Below, in pieces: positions 22,823 through 34,837 of a DNA stretch of 64,000 nucleotides. Every line of letters begins with the position of its first letter. Positions within the stretch are counted from its first letter, which is position 1. Both the position numbers and the translations under genes were made by a program. A model generated the notes under the pieces. The model had not been told where the DNA came from. It saw only the letters and a program-made list of their open reading frames with translations, and searched no databases. Source of the DNA: Armillaria gallica (Eukaryota; Basidiomycota; Agaricomycetes; Agaricales; Physalacriaceae); NCBI GenBank assembly GCA_037576215.1, contig JBANDB010000003.1:558001-622000 (forward strand), read 5' to 3'.

Positions 22823-24778
22823 TCAATATCCGTGGTTCAATGCTACGGCGAACGGAGACGCCAGCCTCACTTTAAACCCTCCTGTCAATAGCATGACACC
22901 ATAAGGATCTACCCTCTTCCGCGTAGCTTCCATCCTCTTCACCCCCTCCTCACCGAACATATCCACCACAGGAGTATCATAAATCGCATAATTCGGGTAT
23001 ATCGATTCACCCTCCACCCCAAGCTTCTCCGCTGTTTGCCTCGCAGCATCATGGAACACATCGTCCTCGCTCTCCGACACCCACTCCAAGCTGACGGCAG
23101 TAGGAAAGACGACATGATCCCGCGAGCTCGGGTACGCAGAGGATCCGGCGGGAGCATGTGTTAGAAGGCTTGGAAGGAAGGGTTCGACCGCATAGGTGAC
23201 GGAGAGCGCTCCGTGTGTGGATAACGTAGGGCCCCAGAACTAACGAAAGAGAATTAGAGCCTTTACAGGGCAGAAGAAAGACGGAATCTGACGTTGAGTT
23301 CATCAGCGATGCCTTCAATGAAGGATTCAGAGTACTCGAGCGTGGGGATATGGTTGACTACAATCCTGGTCGGCACAAGCTGTTAGTAATGCTGGTGTAT
23401 AGCTAGAAGTAAAGAAGCTGCACCGATATCCAGCCGCAGCATTTATGGATACAGACGTAGAGTTGATGAGGTCAAAGAAGGAACGAGTCGTAACGTCCTG
23501 GACTAAAGCGGGTATGGCGAGGAAATCGTCGAAGATGCCATCTGGAGGGGTAGGGTCGTCGTAGAACATCAGTGCGGAAAGTAATACCTATAGATAATGC
23601 GACTTCAGACTTGCGGGTTCAGACAGTGGGAGACAATGGGGAGTACCTGACCACTGACGTATACATATGTCATGATCATCGCAGCTTTAGGGTCGGTGAC
23701 CTCTGAACAGAATTTGACAGTCGCTGCATTGAACGCGGATATATAGCTTGCATTATATGAAGCTGCTCCACCCTAGAAGTAGAGATACTAGTCAGTTATG
23801 GCTACCAAGATTTCAAGGGCGTACGTACCCAAACAGAACCCTGTGGGTAGGCCTTCAAGGTAAACCGAGTAACGATACCATAGTTGTTGAAGCCGCCCTG
23901 ATGTAATAATGTTATACCAAAAATGAATACTCAAGAGAAGAGCACGTACCTTGAGTGAGAAGAAAAGATCGGGATCGCTCTCTTCCGTTACAGTCACCAC
24001 AGTCGTATTAGGTGCCACCAGCTCGTATGCGACCACATTATCAAGAGCCAGACCATATTGGTTGCTCAGGTACGAATACCCTTCAGATTGGCGACTATTC
24101 ATGAAGTAGATTGTGGGAGTATAATCATTATACATACCTCCACCAAGAATGAGACCCGCCACACCGACTCCCCCGGTTACCCTAACGCCCACAACGTTCA
24201 CACCTTGAGCATTCAATATCTCGTAGACATCGTCCCAAATGTTACCAGCACCAATCACCGCCGTCTGTGTCGCAGATTCGTACGTGACTTCATTGAAGCG
24301 CGCCATGGCGATCTGGACACCCGTTGTTGAAGAGAAGCCTAGGTTCGCAGAATGTCCGCCGCCTTTGATCTAAAAGACGGCATTCACACATAGTTAAAAT
24401 GGGACGGCATAGATGGCACGTACACCAAATGGCGTCTTTGTCTTGCCCAAAATACCCAGCTAGAATACCTCGTTAAAGCGAGGTACGAAGAAAAAGGTAG
24501 TAGGACGAACGATGATGCCGACATCTTTAGCAGACCCAGGTTCCACACTACACTTTGAGACTTGCGAGCTTGATGTCGCGTAGTGCTCATTGTCGGCTAC
24601 ATACGACGAGGATCCTACCGGAGGTCAACCAAACACTGCACGAGGAAATGGCTTGATAGTACTCACCGGGATAGTAAACATCTGTCACAGATGAGACTTC
24701 ATCCGCAATAAGCTGACACGCGTTGAAACCTAGCACGGTTCCCGTTAGACCTAGCAGAAATGCGGTGGTAGGAAGCAT
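22823..24778 (-). CDS. Oxidase D: secreted FAD-linked oxidase, BBE-like, with altered C terminus
   Basis: D is the paralogue of C in tandem unit 2, with the same ten exons and open frame. The signal peptide is MLPTTAFLLGLTGTVLGFN and the flavin motif is the same IKGGGHSANLGFSSTTG. An internal block including the flavin motif and three introns (24026-24579) is identical to C, whereas the flanking exons differ by several percent. The normal stop after TGGFKV is lost through a small deletion relative to C. Translation therefore continues 14 residues (RLASPFAVALNHGY) to a TGA at 22823-22825. Whether the tail matters is unknown. The TATA box is at 24821-24829. Confidence 0.86.
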
Positions 24779-24820
24779 CTGTGCGAGAGGGGAGTGGGGA
24801 GTACCCAAACAAGCGCGTCC

Positions 24821-24829
24821 CTTATAAAG
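24821..24829 (-). promoter_or_regulatory. TATA box of oxidase D
   Basis: The minus strand reads CTTTATAAG about 45 bp before the start codon, as in oxidase C. Confidence 0.65.
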
Positions 24830-25516
24830 CATTTCAGTCTACGAAGAAATATTTCCCTTCCGGCCCGTTCACAGCATCGCATATTACAAAAGCTCGTCTC
24901 TGTATGGATAATTATCATGATGCCCTAAAAAGATGCAAATAGCTAGGCCCGAACCTTAAAGGGCGGATATTAAAACGAATGCAGCGGGAACGGGAAGAAT
25001 TGGTGTAACAAGTGCGCATAGCTCCGCCCCGTGCATCTGACCTTTTACTTCTCCTTTTAACGAAGCTCTTCAATTGGGCGGGAAACGAAAAACAGCAGTC
25101 TTCAACAAAACTAACAATAGGAAGGCACGCGCCAGGAATTCACGGTCAAGAATGTTTGCCTGCACGCCAACTTCGAAACAGAGCTAGGCACGGCGCCTTG
25201 TAAATCGACGTGAATGATTCGTTTCCGTGGTGAAGTTCCCGGATATCCCGTCGAATGAAACTTGGATATCTGGCCAATGTGACTTCCAGTATTTCGTCAA
25301 TATAAGCAGCGTTCACCTCGCATAGCAACTTTCTAGGCTAGGAGGAAGCCGCTCCCACATCTCCGAACCATCCAAGGGAGGCTCCCGCGATAGAAGTATT
25401 GGTACCGGCACAAGGTCCCAATAAGGAACGGCCGGGTCCAGAGCCCTGCCATGGCGTGCCATGTACTGTGGCCACAAAGGCTCATGCCGTTTTAAGCACA
25501 CTACAGTCGCCTCCCT

Positions 25517-25890
25517 CCTAACCCATAGCGATCGGTGGACCCTCAGATCTATGGGTTACGAGAGAGTATGGGTTACGAGGATGGTCACGTGTAAAATTGA
25601 AATTTTTAATAGATTTTTCACCAAGTCTTTCGGCCTTAATCTGCTGTATTAGGCTTCAATAAATCGCTTGGAAAGGTCAAATTCGCCAAAGACGCCTGTT
25701 TTCGGCAATTTGACTGAGTCCCGTTATTGGTTCTGATGACATCACTCAAGCGGCACTTCTTCGGCAGCTTCCCGAATATAAATTCGTCCTATTTTCAACC
25801 TAGTAGTAGGCTTGGTTTTACTGGACTTTAATCAGAGATCTCGCAAGAACCTGCGAGGCCCCGCGAGATCTCGTGAGGTCCCGCGAGGAC
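25517..25890. repeat. Repeat R2 left copy, with TCTCGCGAGA-like tandem motif
   Basis: It contains two ATGGGTTACGAG motifs (25550-25580), the string CTTGGTTTTACTGGAC, and a run of degenerate GATCTCGCAAGA/CCCGCGAGAT units (25833-25890). The same parts occur in inverted order at 45185-45500. It marks the change from CpG-rich to CpG-poor DNA. No gene. Confidence 0.6.
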
Positions 25891-26920
25891 GGCTCGATCA
25901 TTCTGACAATCCATTACTATATTGGTGCACTGACAAAGCTTTCTTGTCACAGTAGTCACAATGACCCTTCCCGGGCATGGTCCTCACATCTGGATAATAC
26001 TTGGGCTAGTTATTAGAATACTTCATATTTTTGAGTCAATAAAATATAACCAATGAAGATTGAATGAAGAAATTCTGAATTCGCATGTGACATCACACCA
26101 CCTTGTTGGTCACATCACGATGCTGAAATCATATGCCACATTCTTGATTCTCTCCAGCAGCTTATTTGCTGTCTTTGATGTGTCTCAGTCACACTTGTGG
26201 TGCATTGATGTTCAAACTCATGGCAAAGGCTTTGCTTGCTGGTAAGCAAACCATTCACTTTCATTCATACCACCTGATGGCTGTTTTGTGCTTATGGGCT
26301 ATCAACTCGTACGCCGCCTGCAGTTCATCAAATAGGACTACAGAACTTATATACAGTTCAAAATGTATAAAATCCAACATTTTAGTGACAAAATGGCAAA
26401 TAACAAAGGTCTTTTGGTATGTAAAGTACTAAAAACTACACACATGTATTGTAAATAACCAAAATACTATATCCAGTTTATTTCCGAGGCCTCTGAGCGT
26501 GTTGAAGAGACTCTGTGCATGCAAGCTAGAAATGCAACAGCATCAAAGACACTGATCACACCCACACCCAACACTACACACACAAACCCTCAAGTTCATG
26601 GGGGATTCTGATGCGATAGAAGCAGATAGAAACACGAGAACCAAACTCTCAGGATATAAGGTACACAAGTACAGTGATAGTGCACATCAAGTATCTAGAT
26701 TTCTCTAAGTCCAAAGGCTTTTAATAACAAGAGGAGCGATGGTTGTTGCTGGGCCTCAAGGCAAGGTGTAGTACAATACACACAACGTCAAGAGACATAC
26801 ACAAAACCCTCACAAAGTCTAGAGCAACACATGGAATGACCTCAAATGACTTAAAACACACAGCACACAACTCAAAGCTTCATGCTCCAAGCAGAAACAC
26901 TTCACAAAACCTTCCACTAA
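25891..26920. other. No gene seen
   Basis: The sequence is AT-rich with short frames only. A hydrophobic frame at 26060-26245 has no recognisable family. Confidence 0.35.
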
Positions 26921-27117
26921 AGCCACAGGATTCAAACCTACACGCTCAAGCTTCCAAACCGATTGTAGATCCACAGGGTTCTAACCTATGCAACCCAGAG
27001 ACACAGAAACCTTATAAAACCCCATCTGCAAGCCACAGGGTTTGAACCTATGCCACTTGGGAAATATACCCTCAAGCAAGCACTAATCAAGCCAAAGGAT
27101 TTGAACCTCTGCCACCT
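26921..27117 (+). repeat. Minisatellite of four units built on CCACAGGRTTYRAACC
   Basis: Four degenerate units start near 26926, 26970, 27033 and 27093, each with a core such as CCACAGGGTTTGAACCT. The reverse complement of the core, GGTTCAAACCC, resembles a pol III B box, so the units may derive from a tRNA-like sequence. The array ends directly at the Gypsy target site. Confidence 0.5.
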
Positions 27118-27122
27118 GTAGT
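27118..27122. repeat. Gypsy target-site duplication, left (GTAGT)
   Basis: GTAGT immediately precedes the LTR; the identical pentamer follows the other LTR at 40940-40944. Confidence 0.9.
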
Positions 27123-27504
27123 TGTTATGCCTGGCCTCGGGTGGAACAAGTAAGCGCAAACCCAGAGTTGTCTCTCACTTTGGACAGGACTCTAAGTGTG
27201 GCAATACTCACAGACCATGAGTGCTGGCGGTTAATGCGTAGCAGAAGTTAAGGAGAGTAAGTCTGGTATGTATTAACTTAGCTAGAAGCTAGGGTACAAG
27301 GCTGATTACTAAGGTCTTTATATATGAATCGTTCAGTTCTATAGATAGTTCAGTAAATGTGAAAGTCGTACGATACCTGTCAAGAAGTCTGTCTGTAACC
27401 ATGCATTGCAGCAGGGATGCTGAAGTCATTCAGTTTAGTGCTGGTAACCACGTGTATGCTGAGGTGCCGAGATAAGATAAGGAAAAAGTGGAAAAATCAT
27501 AACA
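27123..27504 (-). repeat. Gypsy 3' LTR
   Basis: It has TG...CA ends and is 382 bp, the same length as the 5' LTR. It contains TATATAAAG on the minus strand. Confidence 0.92.
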
Positions 27505-27569
27505 TTACCCCCTCGTTAAAGCAGGCATCCTGACTGCCACTAAGGCTCGTCGTTTTCTGAATTGCTTCG

Positions 27570-28060
27570 TGCACTAGCCCAGTATTCTTCTATGAGTTTG
27601 TGCCATATTGTCCTGTCTGGGTTTTGAACCCATTTCTGTTTCCCATCTTGCCTTTGCACCAGATAGCAGAGGTTGTGGTCTTCATACTTGAAGTTGAGGA
27701 TCATGGTAACGTGTTTGTTTTCGTCTTTGGTTACGATTTCGGGTACATTGACTTGTCATGCATGACTGACTTTGCCTTCGTACTCCTGGATCACTTCTTG
27801 TGCGTGTTCCATCTCTGTGTCCCTGACCCAGGAGTTGTGCTCCCATGTCCATCCCTTCCATTTGACAAAGTAGTCGGTAACTGTTTGATACTTTCGTCCC
27901 TTCTTGCCTCACACCTTGCAGGTATGTGAGTCGAGAACTTCTTCAACTTTGTATTCTTCTTCTTCCAGTGGGGCAGCAGTTTGAGCTTGTATGCTGACGC
28001 TCCGGCATTTTTCAAGATCTCGAAGGGGCTGACGTGCTTGTCGTTGAGCTTCTTCTTTGG
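27570..28060 (-). pseudogene. Gypsy chromodomain and C-terminal tail
   Basis: A chromodomain is legible as YKVEEVLDSHTCKV, then after an in-frame TGA as GKKGRKYQTVTDYFVKWKGW, continuing WEHNSWV. The Tyr and Trp residues match the aromatic cage that reads methylated histone H3 in other chromoviruses. This class of domain directs integration to heterochromatin. The TGA lies where CGA (Arg) would fit. Confidence 0.8.
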
Positions 28061-28620
28061 TCATGGCAGATGCAGGTTTGTCACATCTAGCCATGCTCGA
28101 TCGCTGACCTTGTATTCATGGGTGGCGCATTGTTTCTTGTCATACTGGGTTTTCATCCTTGTGGCTGCTTCCTTGAGTGCTTTCTGGGTTTCCTTGTGGA
28201 TGGAGGACATGTTCTTGACAAAGGCTTTGGTGGTGGGATTCATGAATGGTGACGATCTGGGGGAATCAGGAAGGATTCTTGGGTGTCGGCCGTAAAGGAC
28301 CATGAATGGACTCTTGCCAGTTGCGCTGTGGATATGATTGTTGTGTGCAAACTCGGCAAGAGGGAGCCAGTCGCTCCAGTCAGTTTGTCGGTAACTTACG
28401 AAGATATGCAAGTACTTTTCAATTTCTTGGTTGACTCGTTCGGTCTGTCAGTCGGTCTGTGGGTGGAAAGCTGTAGAGGCGTTCGGTGTGATGTCAAGCA
28501 TCTGGTATAGTTCTTTCATGAACTTTGAGACAAACTGCGGGCCGCGGTCAGAGATGACTACTTGGGGCATGCCATGGCACATGTAGATGTTGATGTGCTC
28601 GGTAACGGCGAGTGGCAAAT
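28061..28620 (-). pseudogene. Gypsy integrase, C-terminal part
   Basis: It contains VVISDRGPQF (second catalytic Asp), the HPQTD...QTERVNQEIEKYL region with the catalytic Glu, and WLPLAEFAHNN. The usual Gly in HPQTDGQ is replaced by TGA. It continues the integrase at 34044-34570 in the same frame once the intervening block is left out. Confidence 0.85.
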
Positions 28621-28621
28621 A

Positions 28622-29987
28622 GACTAGAGGCTGGCAATGAACACCAACAACACTAAACCAATCACTAACTCTACACTTATCACCAATGTATTGAATTCGG
28701 GTGTTTCAAGTACAATAGAAGCACTCTGCAGACTTCAATAATCAAGGAAAGTTGTTTAAAGATGTTTTATTTCGTTACTAGTGAGCTATACAAGTGTACT
28801 ACTCGCACTAGTGGGGTTGGTAAGACACAATTGGATGAATAGTGACTCGACTTGAGCTACTGCGCTCACTCTGACTGGGACTGCTTCGAACTAGTGGCTC
28901 TCTTGGCCCTATAATGTCTTACAAGTGAATAAACACTTGACTAGTTGCTTGCTAGGCAGACTAGTGGTGCTCTTGGCCTAAGAATAATACTTTAAACTTC
29001 GAAACACTCTTGGCCTTTGCAGGACACAAAAGATTGCTCTAAGACACTTCTATTCACTCAATGCTATGGGTAACTTAGCGACTAGTAGCTGCTTCATCGA
29101 GGTTAAGCACAAAAGCCTTTAATTGGGGCACTAGATACTGACTAGTAGGTCACAATTGCAGGGATGGCTTGCCTGAGCTGTGCGTGTGCCTATTCTACTA
29201 CTTATATACTGACAAACAAGGTACGATCAAGATATAAATAACTGACTAGAGGGGTATTATTGATAAGTATTTCTTGGCTAGTCACGAATAATGGTGACTA
29301 ATCACACAATAGTCGGTCTAGAAACGGTCACTTGCTGACTAGTGAGCCTAGGAGCTCCGCTAGCGGTTGTATTCCATGTCCTGGGCCCAGCGATGCTCCA
29401 CTAGTGCCAAGGATAAATGACTAGCCAGGCGAGCGTGCCTGTAACAGCTGTTGATCATGATCGAAGGCACAGCCTGGCTATACTAGTACCGATCGCAATG
29501 GATCTGTATCGCACTTAGTCGGATTTGCCTCAAGGTTAATCCGTTGCTAATTCATTTCTAAGTCCTGTTTCGAGATTGCTGCATAACTAGTTAACCTGAC
29601 TTAGGCGTTTAGGCCCAGATTGGCTCGCTAGTGACCGAACTTCATGAGATTTGTGTCCTCTGCTTCTTGTTTGGTGCGCTAGTCGCGTTACTTGTCCACT
29701 AGTGGCCGTATTCACTTAGCCCTGTTAGCATTCAAGTCACTAGTATGGCCAGCTGGTAGATTTAACCCACTAGTGGTATCGCATCTAAGTCCTGGCTCTA
29801 CTAGTCGCATACTAGTCTAACTATCAGCTCGAAGCCTCAGCTATAGTCCTCTAAGTATCACTAATGTAAGATAGATATGCAATAGTATTATTATAAAATC
29901 GCAAAATCTAGGTGTGAACGCATAGACGGCGTATCAACGTGGTTGCAGAGAATTCAGGCCCATCCCTTGGCTGAGCAGGCCAGGCTG
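28622..29987. other. ACTAGT-rich block inserted in the Gypsy integrase
   Basis: This 1.37-kb segment has no recognisable gene or clear terminal inverted repeats, and is flanked by TA (28620-28621 and 29988-29989). It carries 16 copies of the palindrome ACTAGT between 28777 and 29816, plus many partial CTAGT motifs. It may be a separate transposon inserted at the edge of the neighbouring TIR element. Confidence 0.6.
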
Positions 29988-29989
29988 TA

Positions 29990-32900
29990 AGATTTGGTCA
30001 AACCACCATGGATATTATCCACAGTGGTTTGACCATGCTCATGGATAATATCCACAGGCTGGTTTTGGGACCTGGCCAAAATTTTTTTTGGCATTTTTGC
30101 CCTCCATTTTTGGCATTTTGTGCAGCTTCCAGCCTATTTTGCCAGATCAGCATAATTGCACACGAAAACAGTTTACAATCACATTACTCATGATTCTTCC
30201 AGCGGCACATTCTGCATTTGGCAAATTGGCATACTCAGGGCATCTTATCTTGTCATGACACTACATGGTACCTTCAGCAGGCACACCGGATGCAAGGATA
30301 CAGGTATCAAAATTCTCTCATGACAAAAAATCTAAACACGTTGGATCGTTTATTTCATTTTATTTCACGGTACAATTCATCTTGATGGACAGAGACAATA
30401 AATGAGTTGATATTCATCACTGCATAGGTAGTCTAGTGTACATAATCAAAGGGTTGATAGCACTTGGAAAGAAAACGAACTCAAAGCTAGGGTATCATAT
30501 GAGATGCCTATTGTCGGAATTTTCAAAATATGAATGTGTGCCAGAGAGGGTGATCATGAACTATGCAATTGTACTGGTATGACATGAGCAGGGGTGAGTG
30601 AGCGGCAGCAGCAGATGTTCAGGAGACGATGATCATGTTGGAGGAATGAACAGGCTGTACCACTGTACTAAGCCATTGTTGTTATTGTTGTTGTCTGTTG
30701 TTGGTGGCCCGACCTTGTCCCGACGTCCTGTTCGACCTCTCCCATCTCTCTGCATTTCCTCTGCATGATACCCTTCCCCATGTCTAGTCATGACCCTCCA
30801 ATGTAATCTGATCCCCCTGCCGCCACCGTCGTCACTGCCATCCTGCTTATTGTCGTCCTCCTGTTGGTTGGGTGTGGGCCCTGGGACTCTGGCCAATGTT
30901 GAATCGGTTGATGTATTTGAGGTCTTCAAGGGATACATGCATGATGTACATGAGTGAGTGACCACAGACAGCAAACCTGTTTTGGCTAGACTTCTACTAC
31001 TTCTGCCCTTTACATCGTTGTCGTTGTTGTGCTTGGCATCGTCACCCCAGTGGTTAGGTTTGCGTGCTAGGGTCCCTTCTGCTGCCATCCCCAAATGAAG
31101 TCATGCCAAGAGGGCCGTGCTGGGCAGTGATTGGACCTGCTGTTGATGGGTGAGGATGTCGCTTGGTTGGGAGATGGGGGACATATCTTTGAGCTAGGCA
31201 GTGACTGTAGGTGGCGGTTAGTCGAGACTAGTGGTGGTCGGAGTCGTTGTCATGCTCATGAGGGAGATAGTAGTGGGATCGATGATTGTGGTGGTAGCAG
31301 GTGATGATGTGGCACAAAACAGGATATACCACTGTCTTTGGCACCTCAGAAAGCATATGTGTGGTGGTGGCAGGATTGTTGGATTGTCATTGAGCGAGGT
31401 GAGGTAGTCAGTTAGGATGGATATTGGCAGTGGTGGCAAATGAGCTAGGCAGGGGTGACAACTTTGGGGAATCAACGAGGACATCAGTGACACCAGGAAA
31501 ACCGAAAACGAGAATGCACTAACAACGACACAACATGGAAAGAGAATGAGGGTAAGATAATCCTGTGATAGGCAACTGGAACATGGTATTGGACACTCGG
31601 ACCGGAATCCAAATGAGTAATGAATGTCTCTTGATATCGTTGTCAACATGTTCGGGCACAAAAATTAGTATCTAAAAGTATTCAAAGAGACTAGGAAAGG
31701 ATGTGGTTAAAGTGTGGTAGCTTACCGTAGCATGGATGTGTTGTAATACCCATATTTAATAAAAATCATATTAAAGTCATCAGACAAGACAAAACAGGAC
31801 TCACTAATAAGACTACACTAGATACAGCCAACCTCTTGGTGATTTCAAATGCATGCTGGTAGGCATAGGGAATCTTCAAGTTATAGCCCTATAAGAGTCA
31901 GTAGATGCGTACAATGTAATAAGAACGATTTCATCAATGCAGAGAGTTGCAGAGGTAAGAAGATGATTATTTATCAGTCGAAGATTTCATGGCTGGTCAT
32001 GTTCGGTGGTTGCTGAACAGCGATCAAACATATTCATTTGTCTTCGACCACCACTACAGCTTGTTCAGCTGCACCAAAAATCATAAGTTTTTCAATACTG
32101 ATCTCTTGAAAAGTGCAGTTACTGATATCAACCAGTTTTATTCAGTTGCAATGGTATTACAGCCGCATGCTTGCACATATCCATCCTTCCATTTCCACCA
32201 GCATGGAGCTCCCTTCATGAACTATGATTCTGGCAGCTGTCCTCATCCATACTCGTCTGCTCCCAACATCATGTAGCAAACTGGTACCCTCCATTTGACA
32301 TATCAATGCCATTAGCTTTGCCCACACTGCCAGCCGCATTCACTGCAAGCTCCCAGCCACAGTGGACGATGATGGCATGACTGTGCCCTTTTGACATTGA
32401 GGTTGGAATCAAGGATGTGACCAACATGCCCTCGATGTGACACTGTTCATCTCTTGCATCATCATAGCCATCGTCATCCCCACCCCACCTGGTCTTGCAC
32501 CTGCTACATCCACATCGACACTAATCATCGCCACACATGGCATCTGTTAACCATGGCGGTGTATATTATCCCCAAAGGTTGGACATCAGCCACCATCTCT
32601 AGGCAGGAGGTACCACGAAATGCAAAGCCAACCAGCAGGAGGACGACGTCAAGCAGGATGATGACGATGACGGAGGGGGCACGGATTGTGTGAACATGTG
32701 GGCCTATGGTATAGGTCATGGACCATGAATGCTGTAAAGGATAAAAATTGAGACTTCAAACACAAGAAACTTTCAGGTGACTATCAACGATGATGATGAC
32801 GTTGATGATGATGATGATGACTGGAAAGGCGGGGAGAGTCCGAGCACGAAGGAGGGCCATTGTAGAGAGCAGGCTATGGCTATTGGACAGAGTGGTGGAA

Positions 32901-34043
32901 CCTGGGATGCATAATTGGGGAAGAACAGTATGGGCGAGAAGGTGGGGGTGATGGTCGGGGTACCAACATCCAACAATGGTAGCAATAGTAACACCTCTTC
33001 AGACGTCAGCACTGCTCTCACGTATGCTATGGACCACACCGGAACGATGACGATCCAAGTGCTGATGGCCTCGCCGCTGTCACCTCAGCCTAAAGCCAAC
33101 ATGGGCTCCTACTGCCTGCCCCAGTCCCCCAATGACCCTCTCCTTCGTGTATCCCTAATTTTTGACATGGGGGAACACATTCTTCAGACCAGTTTTTCTA
33201 ACGACAACGACGTCACTGCCTAATGCCCGCCCATCCCCCATCCCCCATCCAGACTTTATGCTACACATCCCATGCACCGTATGACCACTATCGTCCCTCC
33301 ATCCCTGTTTTCGACACAGGGGAATCCAATGGTGGTCACTGTTTTCCCTCATGATCCCACAGTAATGCGCAACAGTGCTGCCGATGCGTAAACCATTTAC
33401 CCTGTCCCCAGTGCATGCTGACTAGTGGCCTGGGCTACCTCCGTTACAGGACAGTACAAAGCAACACCCTACAGCCTGCCTAACATCACTGACAATGCTA
33501 GCTGCTGTGCCCTGCCCCAATCTAATTTTCCATTTTTCCTGGTGTCACATGGCCCCTTGTACTGTCACTCTGCTGCTGCTATGTGCAGTGCATGATCTAG
33601 TAATGCTGTATGGGCCAGTGCACACTTTCCCTAATGCATGCAATGTATTTGTGTATTATATTTTTGTTGTGCCTCCAGCGCTGGTTAGCTATGTCATGTT
33701 TCTGTAGCATATTCCTGTCATTTCCCTGTGTATTTAGTAGTAATGAATGGGCGATGAAACTTTTTTTTTGTACCTTTATTGTGATTTTTCAGAAAATTTT
33801 CCATGCCTGCAGTGCCAGCCGGCTATTTTCCAGGGATGATGTAATCCGAATGCCTTGTCCCAACGAATCTGAATATTTTGTGGACAGCAATGGCAAATAT
33901 TGAGGCATGTAAGCCAATGCAGGCTGAATCAAGGGAAAATCTGGGGGTTTTGGCAGCAGTTTATGCCAATTTTGAGCTGTGGATAATATCCACCAGGCAG
34001 ACCAAACCCTTGGTGGATATATCCAGGTGGTTTGACCAAACCC
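29990..34043. mobile_element. 4.05-kb non-autonomous DNA transposon with TIRs, TA target
   Basis: The left terminus AGATTTGGTCAAACCACC matches the reverse complement of the right terminus (GGGTTTGGTCAAACCACC) at 16 of 18 bases. TA stands on both sides (29988-29989, 34044-34045). Subterminal copies of TGGATATTATCCAC lie near both ends. The interior is rich in GTT/GAT triplets and encodes no transposase that I recognise. TA target and short TIRs suggest the Tc1/mariner superfamily, but this is inference. Confidence 0.72.
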
Positions 34044-34570
34044 TACAGCATAGGGTGGGCTGAGAGTTCGACATTGCAGGTGACTGAGATGATGGCCTTC
34101 AAGAAATGGTCAACAATCATGAGGAGAGTGTCATGTCCATTAGAGTCGGGGAGGCCAGTGACCATGTCCATGGAGATGTGGGTCCATGGGCTGACTGGGA
34201 CTTCATTCGGGTGGAGCAGCACCGCCTTGGCTTGTGTGCTGCTCTTGGTTCTCTGACACATCTTGCATCCTTTGATGTATGCCTCGACGTCCTTCTTCAT
34301 TTTGGGCCACCAGTATTCCCTGAGTACTAGTTCCTTCATTTTCTCGATCCTGGGATGTCCTGCCAGGATGTGATCGTGGCTTTGTGTGATAATCTTGCCC
34401 CATAGCATCTTCTTGCAGGGTATGTAGATTCGTCTGTCATACTGAAGCAGTCCCCCTTTACAACTGATGCCTCGTTTGTGGTTGAGGGACATAGCAATGC
34501 CTTTGTCCCACAGATCCTCTTGCCAGGTGGCTTTTTTGATCCTCTGATGGACTTTGCTCATTGTGGGCAT
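34043..34570 (-). pseudogene. Gypsy integrase, N-terminal part
   Basis: It has an HHCC zinc-binding domain (HDHILAGHPRIEKM, then CKMCQRT), followed by the first catalytic Asp in WTHISMDMVTGLP and a second conserved Asp in LLMIVDHF. The open frame ends with HPML and a TAG created by the TA insertion junction. The rest of the enzyme lies at 28061-28620. Confidence 0.88.
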
Positions 34571-34837
34571 GATGAGAGCTCAGAAATGTGCAGGCTGGAG
34601 GACAGTGATGTTACCGTTGTCCTCGTGTCCCTGGTCGTGGTCTTGTCGTCAGGAAAGCAGGTCGGCTTTAACATTCTGGGCACCAGGTTTGTGGTGGAGC
34701 ATGAAGTGATACTCCACAAGCTCAATCACCCAGCAGGCCTGTTGTTGGTTCAGCTTTTGCAGAAGTTGGAAATACTGGAGGTTTTGGTGATCCGTCCAGA
34801 TTTCTATGTTCTTGGTGGCACCCATGAGGTAGTGGCA

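Larger units (their letters stand above)
16913..25099. repeat. Tandem segmental duplication, unit 2
   Basis: This is the second copy of 8390-16553. It carries oxidase E (truncated), X2, the small frame, R1 copy 2 and oxidase D, in the order of unit 1. The last shared motif is CAATTGGGCGGGAAACGA, at about 16525 and 25073. Confidence 0.85.

Noticed and set aside
25833..25890. TCTCGCGAGA units as a promoter element
   Set aside because: The motif is part of a degenerate tandem repeat with no gene nearby and an inverted counterpart at 45185; a repeat is the better explanation.
27600..28510. Plus-strand frames of 75-109 codons with hydrophobic stretches
   Set aside because: They are antisense shadows of the Gypsy integrase and chromodomain.
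30633..31661. Two minus-strand frames of about 150 codons inside the TIR element, considered as transposase
   Set aside because: They consist of Asn/Asp or Cys/Ser/Thr low-complexity runs from GTT/GAT triplets, with no DDE/DDD spacing that I can identify.
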